Origin: Bin87 sp034423115
GTDB lineage: Bacteria > Chloroflexota > Dehalococcoidia > Lucifugimonadales > UBA3495
DNA length: 64,000 nt
Direction: 5' to 3'
Assembly (NCBI GenBank): GCA_034423115.1
Contig: DAOUJD010000015.1
Span: 20,517 to 84,516 of the forward strand
Shown: positions 60,274-64,000 of the stretch, one piece after another
How the letters are laid out: each line of letters starts with the position of its first letter
Position numbering within the stretch: the first letter of the stretch is position 1
Notes under the pieces: generated by a model
The model's database searches: none
The model's input: the letters and a program-made list of their open reading frames with translations, nothing else
Told to the model about the DNA's origin: nothing
Position numbers and translations under genes: made by a program

Positions 60274-61296
60274 TCAGCCAACCCCGACTCCCAATACCTC
60301 GCGCCCCACTGCGCCGGGAACCAGCGGCCATGGCGAAAACGCCTCCCCGACCCTGTCGGTCGGCAAACTTCGAGCCCGCTCCGCATCCAGCTTTAGGACC
60401 GTGTCCGGCGGTATGTGCCCCGAAAACAGGTCGGGATGCGTCAACTCCGCCAGCAATTCCAGTCCATCCACCACCCGTGGCCCCGGCCGGCTCAGCGTGC
60501 TGTGATCGATCAGGTACACCTCGCCCGTCTGCACCGCCGGCAATTCATTCCACCCCGGCTGACCCGCTAACCACGGGATCTCCCGAACGCTCCGGGCCAG
60601 GTCCGACGAACACAGGTCGATATACAACTTCTCAGGGGCAGCCGACACCACTTCACTCCACTCGATTCGTTCCGCTGGACAACCCGCCTCAAACCGTTCC
60701 GGCAGCACCCCACCGGCTCGCGACACCAGGTCGGTAACCCAGTGCCCGCCGATCACCAGCGGGTTGACTCCCTCCAGGGAAAAAACCGCCGGACGGTAAC
60801 TCGCTCGGTTTACCTTCCGCTCGACCGACTCAATCCGTGCCCGCAGTCGGGCTACCAGCTCCGCTGCCTCATCCGCCGCGTCGCAAGCCTCACCCACCTC
60901 GGCGAAACTATCCAATATCTCGTCAAGCGTCCTCGGATTCAGGTTCAGCACCGTTGGCGGCAACGGGATGGGTTCCACCGCCTGCCGTACCGTGCCCGCA
61001 TCTACCTCGCAAAAGTAACAGAGGTCCTGCGTGAGCACCAGGTCGGGCGCGGCCTGCCTCAACCACTCCACATCCAGGTCGTAGGGACTCTCGCCGGACG
61101 ACAGTATCCGGCTCATCTCCGCCTCAACTTCCTCGCTCGACATCACCGCCGGATCGATCCGACTCCGGCACACCACCCGTATGTCCCTGACCTCGGGCGG
61201 ATAATCGCACAGATCGGTAATCCCTATAATCCGGTCGCCCCGGCCCAGGGCAAATAGTATCTCAGTTCCGCTGGGGAGCAGCGAGCAGATCCGCAC
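60274..61296 (-). CDS. BtuF-like ABC transporter substrate-binding protein
   Basis: A 340-residue protein of the cobalamin/iron-complex binding group: ICSLLPSGTEILFALG at the start, LVLTQDLCYFCEVD, and a central long helix. There is no signal peptide or lipobox, unlike true periplasmic BtuF, so it may be a cytoplasmic relative. It starts at GTG behind a run of G. No permease or ATPase gene is adjacent. Confidence 0.82.
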   Translation of the reverse strand: MRICSLLPSGTEILFALGRGDRIIGITDLCDYPPEVRDIRVVCRSRIDPAVMSSEEVEAEMSRILSSGESPYDLDVEWLRQAAPDLVLTQDLCYFCEVDAGTVRQAVEPIPLPPTVLNLNPRTLDEILDSFAEVGEACDAADEAAELVARLRARIESVERKVNRASYRPAVFSLEGVNPLVIGGHWVTDLVSRAGGVLPERFEAGCPAERIEWSEVVSAAPEKLYIDLCSSDLARSVREIPWLAGQPGWNELPAVQTGEVYLIDHSTLSRPGPRVVDGLELLAELTHPDLFSGHIPPDTVLKLDAERARSLPTDRVGEAFSPWPLVPGAVGREVLGVGVG

Positions 61297-61397
61297 GGCG
61301 TGGTTCCCCCCTCAAATTCATCCTGCGTAGTCGGCACGCGGATTGTAGCATATACTCTTCGGAAGACCGCCACCGCGTTCAGTTAACAACGGCCACC

Positions 61398-62723
61398 ATG
61401 AACGCCACCACCATAGTTCAGCCGCCCACGCTGGCGGAGCAGCCCTGGGCCAAGCGCTCACTGGTGGCGCTCAACGCGTACAGCTTTGGCCTGGCCGGCT
61501 TCATCCTGGCCATGGACACCGCGATTCTGCCCATCCTGGTGCTGGAAGTCGCGCCCCACGCTGCCAAAAACACGCTGCTCGGCATCGTCGGACTCGCCGG
61601 ACTCCTGGCCACTGCGTTGGTGCAGGTCCCGGTCGGATGGGCCAGCGACCGCACCCGTTCCCGCTTGGGCCGACGCCTCCCCTACATGCTGTGGACCTGC
61701 ATGTGCATTCCGGTCGGTTTGGCCGGGCTCGCCATGCCCCTGAATTACGTCAGCCTGCTGGTCATCTGGATGTTCATCCAGATCAATTCCGGCATCGGTT
61801 ATTCGCCGTATCTCGCCAGCGTCCGCGAATTGGTTCCGGCCAATCGCATGGGCGTCGCCGCCTCCATCAAAACGCTGCTCGAAGCTCTTGGTGGCGCCAG
61901 CCTCCTTTGCCTCGCTGCCCTCATGATCGCGCATTACTCCCGACCCGACAGCGTGCACTGGTTGTGGGCCACGCTCGCCATGTTCGCGGGCGTCCTGCTG
62001 TTCACCTCCGGGACCAGTTCCCTCACCATTTTCGGCCGCATGCGTCAGGCCGGGGGCTCGGCCGCGGCGGCTTTCCACCGCGCCGCCATGACTTATCCGG
62101 AATCAACCAGCATGGCCCGCCTCCATCCTGACCTCGGCTGGTTTATCGTATCCCGCGGCGCGTTCATGGCCGCCGTGATTATCTTCACCACCTACGGCCT
62201 CTTCTTCTTGCGGGACAAGGTTCAGGTGGAAAACCCCGCCCAGGCCCTCGGCCTTGCCATCATCGGCATCGGCGGAGCCTTGGTGCTCACAACCTACCCC
62301 TCCGGTTGGCTCTCCGACCGCGTCGGACGCAAGCCGATTTTGGCGGTCGGAGCCGTAATCGCCGTGGGCGCCACCGTCGCCATGATGTGGGTCAGTTCCT
62401 ACTTCATCGCCGTCGTCGTCGCCAGCGTCATCGGCGGCGCGGTCGGCATGATCCTCACCAGCCACTGGGCCATGGCCAACGATCTGGGCACCCCCGGCCG
62501 CGAGGCCCAGCACATGGGAATCGTCAATCTCGGCACCCTTTTCGGAGCGGCCGGCGCCAAGGCCATCGGCCCGCTGCCCGATCTGGTCACAGTTTGGTTC
62601 GGCCCCGGCTACGGGTATACTGCGCTGCTCGGAGCCAGCGCGCTGCTGTTCATCATCGGCGCCGTCCTTCTCCTCAAAGTCCGCCTCGATCACCCCGCCG
62701 AATTACAGCAGCAGAATTATTAG
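61398..62723 (+). CDS. Major facilitator superfamily transporter
   Basis: A 441-residue carrier with about twelve membrane segments. VGWASDRTRSRLGRRLPYM and YPSGWLSDRVGRKPIL are the two MFS cytoplasmic-loop motifs. It resembles the GPH or sugar-carrier branch (SDRTRSRLGRR). The substrate is unknown. It ends three bases before the next gene. Confidence 0.86.
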   Translation: MNATTIVQPPTLAEQPWAKRSLVALNAYSFGLAGFILAMDTAILPILVLEVAPHAAKNTLLGIVGLAGLLATALVQVPVGWASDRTRSRLGRRLPYMLWTCMCIPVGLAGLAMPLNYVSLLVIWMFIQINSGIGYSPYLASVRELVPANRMGVAASIKTLLEALGGASLLCLAALMIAHYSRPDSVHWLWATLAMFAGVLLFTSGTSSLTIFGRMRQAGGSAAAAFHRAAMTYPESTSMARLHPDLGWFIVSRGAFMAAVIIFTTYGLFFLRDKVQVENPAQALGLAIIGIGGALVLTTYPSGWLSDRVGRKPILAVGAVIAVGATVAMMWVSSYFIAVVVASVIGGAVGMILTSHWAMANDLGTPGREAQHMGIVNLGTLFGAAGAKAIGPLPDLVTVWFGPGYGYTALLGASALLFIIGAVLLLKVRLDHPAELQQQNY

Positions 62724-62726
62724 CTC

Positions 62727-63908
62727 ATGCCTTCCGACCTCAATAACCGCCCTGCTCCCTTCCGCATGAGGCCGTGGCTGACGGTATTGGCCGGCATCGT
62801 CCTGGCGGCCACCGCCCTGGCTATTTCGGCCATCTCCGAAAACCACGCGGCAGCGTCAACCGTGGGCCAGTCCCAGCCGGCCGACTGCGCCATCCTCGTC
62901 ATCGACCAGGATGAGGATTACACCCCCGGCACTCGGGTTGACCTCGAGCTGACCTTTACCGACGCCGATGGCAACCGAGACTGTACCCCCGGCCTGCCAA
63001 CCGACGAAATCACAATCGAGCTTCCTGAGGAACTCAACTTGCCTGCCCGTTATGACCGGGACGATATCGCGCTCCGCGCCGGCTCACGCTACCAGCCCAA
63101 CTGGATGGACGTTGATCGCGGAGACGGAGAGCCGCACCAAATCCGATTGCCCGGTTGCGTGGAGTGGGAATTCTACGACACTCGCGCCGATTGCGATGAG
63201 GTCAACCTGACCGCCGTTCGCATCACGCTGAACGACCTCCGCCTTCCCGACCATCCTCCGCCGGAAGACGAAACCTACACCGTTTCCGTCCAGTGGGATA
63301 GCGGCGAAAAACTGACTCGCTCGCTGCGCGTTGATCCCACCCTCGTGGTTGACGACGATGATGAAACCGTCAACTACGGCGAAACCGTCACCTTCACCGG
63401 CGTCGGCTTTACCAGGGGCGTCACGGCCAATCTGTTTGCCAATCAGCAAGGCGGATCCAGTGATTGCAGCGCCAGCGATGTCGGCGACTGGCGCGAAATC
63501 GCCTCCTCCGTCGTAGGTTCCGACTCCCGTTTTACCTCCGAAGTGCTCATCGACACTTCCAAGTTCCGCCGCGCCGGTAAATACCAGCTCTGCGTGCGCG
63601 ACGGCGCCGCCCGCAGTCTCGCCAGATCCATCAGCATCACCGTCGCCGCCGGACTCATCATCTCGGGTTCCGGCTCCATCAGCCCCGGTGAAGAAGTCAG
63701 GCTACGCATCGTCGGTGGCAATCCGGGCATCCGCACCGTTTACGTCGCCGGACGCACCGCCCAATGGCGCACCTCATCCGATAACCTGTTCGTCACTCTG
63801 CCGCCCTCACAATCCGGAACCGTAACCATACGCGCCGAGTTCCATGATGGGCGCAGCGCCACCACCAACATCGCCATCTCCGACGCCGCTCACGCGTACC
63901 CACTTTGA
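62727..63908 (+). pseudogene. Secreted or membrane-anchored protein, 3' end cut by IS insertion
   Basis: Starts MPSDLNNRP..., with one N-terminal helix (WLTVLAGIVLAATALAISAI) that anchors or is cleaved. Then follow acidic, beta-rich regions with paired Cys and Ig-like units (TVNYGETVTFTGVGFTRG, SGSGSISPGEEVRLRIVGG). The last six residues (AHAYPL) are encoded by the terminal repeat of an IS that starts at 63888, so the natural C-terminus is missing. The rest of the gene should lie beyond the IS, outside the window. Confidence 0.7.
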
Positions 63909-64000
63909 GCTAAGGGGTTGAAAAAGGTCGGCCTCTCCGGGTAAGGAATGGGTTACCTGCCACATTTCCGCCAGGGGAGGCCGACCATGTCATGGTATCA
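63888..64000 (+). mobile_element. Left end of a second IS4-type copy
   Basis: Starts with GCTCACGCGTACCCACTTTG, the same terminal repeat as the complete IS at 41050-42255, in the opposite orientation. The sequence agrees with the reverse complement of 42139-42255 over the whole 113 bases, with some differences. It runs past the window edge. Confidence 0.9.
63987..64000 (+). CDS. IS4-type transposase, first codons only
   Basis: ATG at 63987 begins MSWYH, matching MPWYH of the first IS copy. The gene continues beyond the window. Confidence 0.75.

Noticed and set aside
1..64000. CRISPR array, rRNA operon, prophage or replication origin
   Set aside because: No regularly spaced repeats, rRNA sequence, phage structural genes or DnaA-box clusters were seen.

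Overview
The window looks like chromosome from a GC-rich, free-living or host-associated bacterium. Gene content (PAC2 protein, NHL-type beta-propellers, paired circularly permuted ATP-grasp/alpha-E genes, lipoproteins with Pro/Thr-rich stalks, a thrC-NIL-MoaD operon) and coding style resemble the Chloroflexota, perhaps the Dehalococcoidia/SAR202 side. That placement is from memory of such genomes, not from a search. Most genes are housekeeping and closely packed, with many ATGA-type start/stop overlaps.

Layout: 0-5.2 kb holds the 3' part of pheT, moeA, an acidic-tailed unknown, and the infC-rpmI-rplT operon (infC starts at ATA). 5.2-8.2 kb is a minus-strand group: ricin-like lipoprotein, M20 hydrolase and PAC2 protein. 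8.24-8.76 kb is a non-coding element bounded by the inverted repeats of an IS4-type insertion sequence found elsewhere in the window. 8.8-15.7 kb carries transport and metabolic genes plus ybeY, a zincin, pgpA, nfo and an alcohol dehydrogenase. 15.7-20.6 kb is a def-cca-secD-secF operon on the minus strand, followed by fhs. 22.4-23.1 kb holds a two-gene cassette (small protein plus retropepsin-like protease). 23.2-26.1 kb holds priA and rplS.

From 26 to 43 kb the sequence is more accessory. It contains a Panacea-type toxin-antitoxin pair, an EVE-domain/nuclease-like protein, an alkyltransferase-like protein, mutM, an overlapping HEPN-like pair, a large protein with a papain-like C-terminus, tRNA-Val, a frameshifted AbiJ-like abortive infection gene, the ATP-grasp/alpha-E pair, a complete IS4-type element, and a ferredoxin:thioredoxin reductase gene with an in-frame TGA. 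From 43 to 64 kb come a DHA2 exporter, a surface metalloprotease, acs, gatB, secG, a SAM hydrolase, pyruvate dehydrogenase E1 alpha/beta genes split by a second copy of the protease cassette, the thrC-NIL-MoaD operon, a flavin reductase, a small repeat-borne gene, a BtuF-like protein, an MFS carrier, and a secreted protein cut by a second IS copy at the window edge.

The most interesting signal is at 42.37-42.79 kb. The TGA sits exactly where the redox-active second Cys of the CHC motif of ferredoxin:thioredoxin reductase belongs. The frame continues with family-like sequence for 55 more residues, and a GGGC-GGTCT-GCCC hairpin follows the TGA at about the right distance for a bacterial SECIS. 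This suggests a selenocysteine-containing reductase. Second in interest is the duplicated small-protein/retropepsin cassette, one copy with its own palindromic operator and the other inside the pyruvate dehydrogenase operon.
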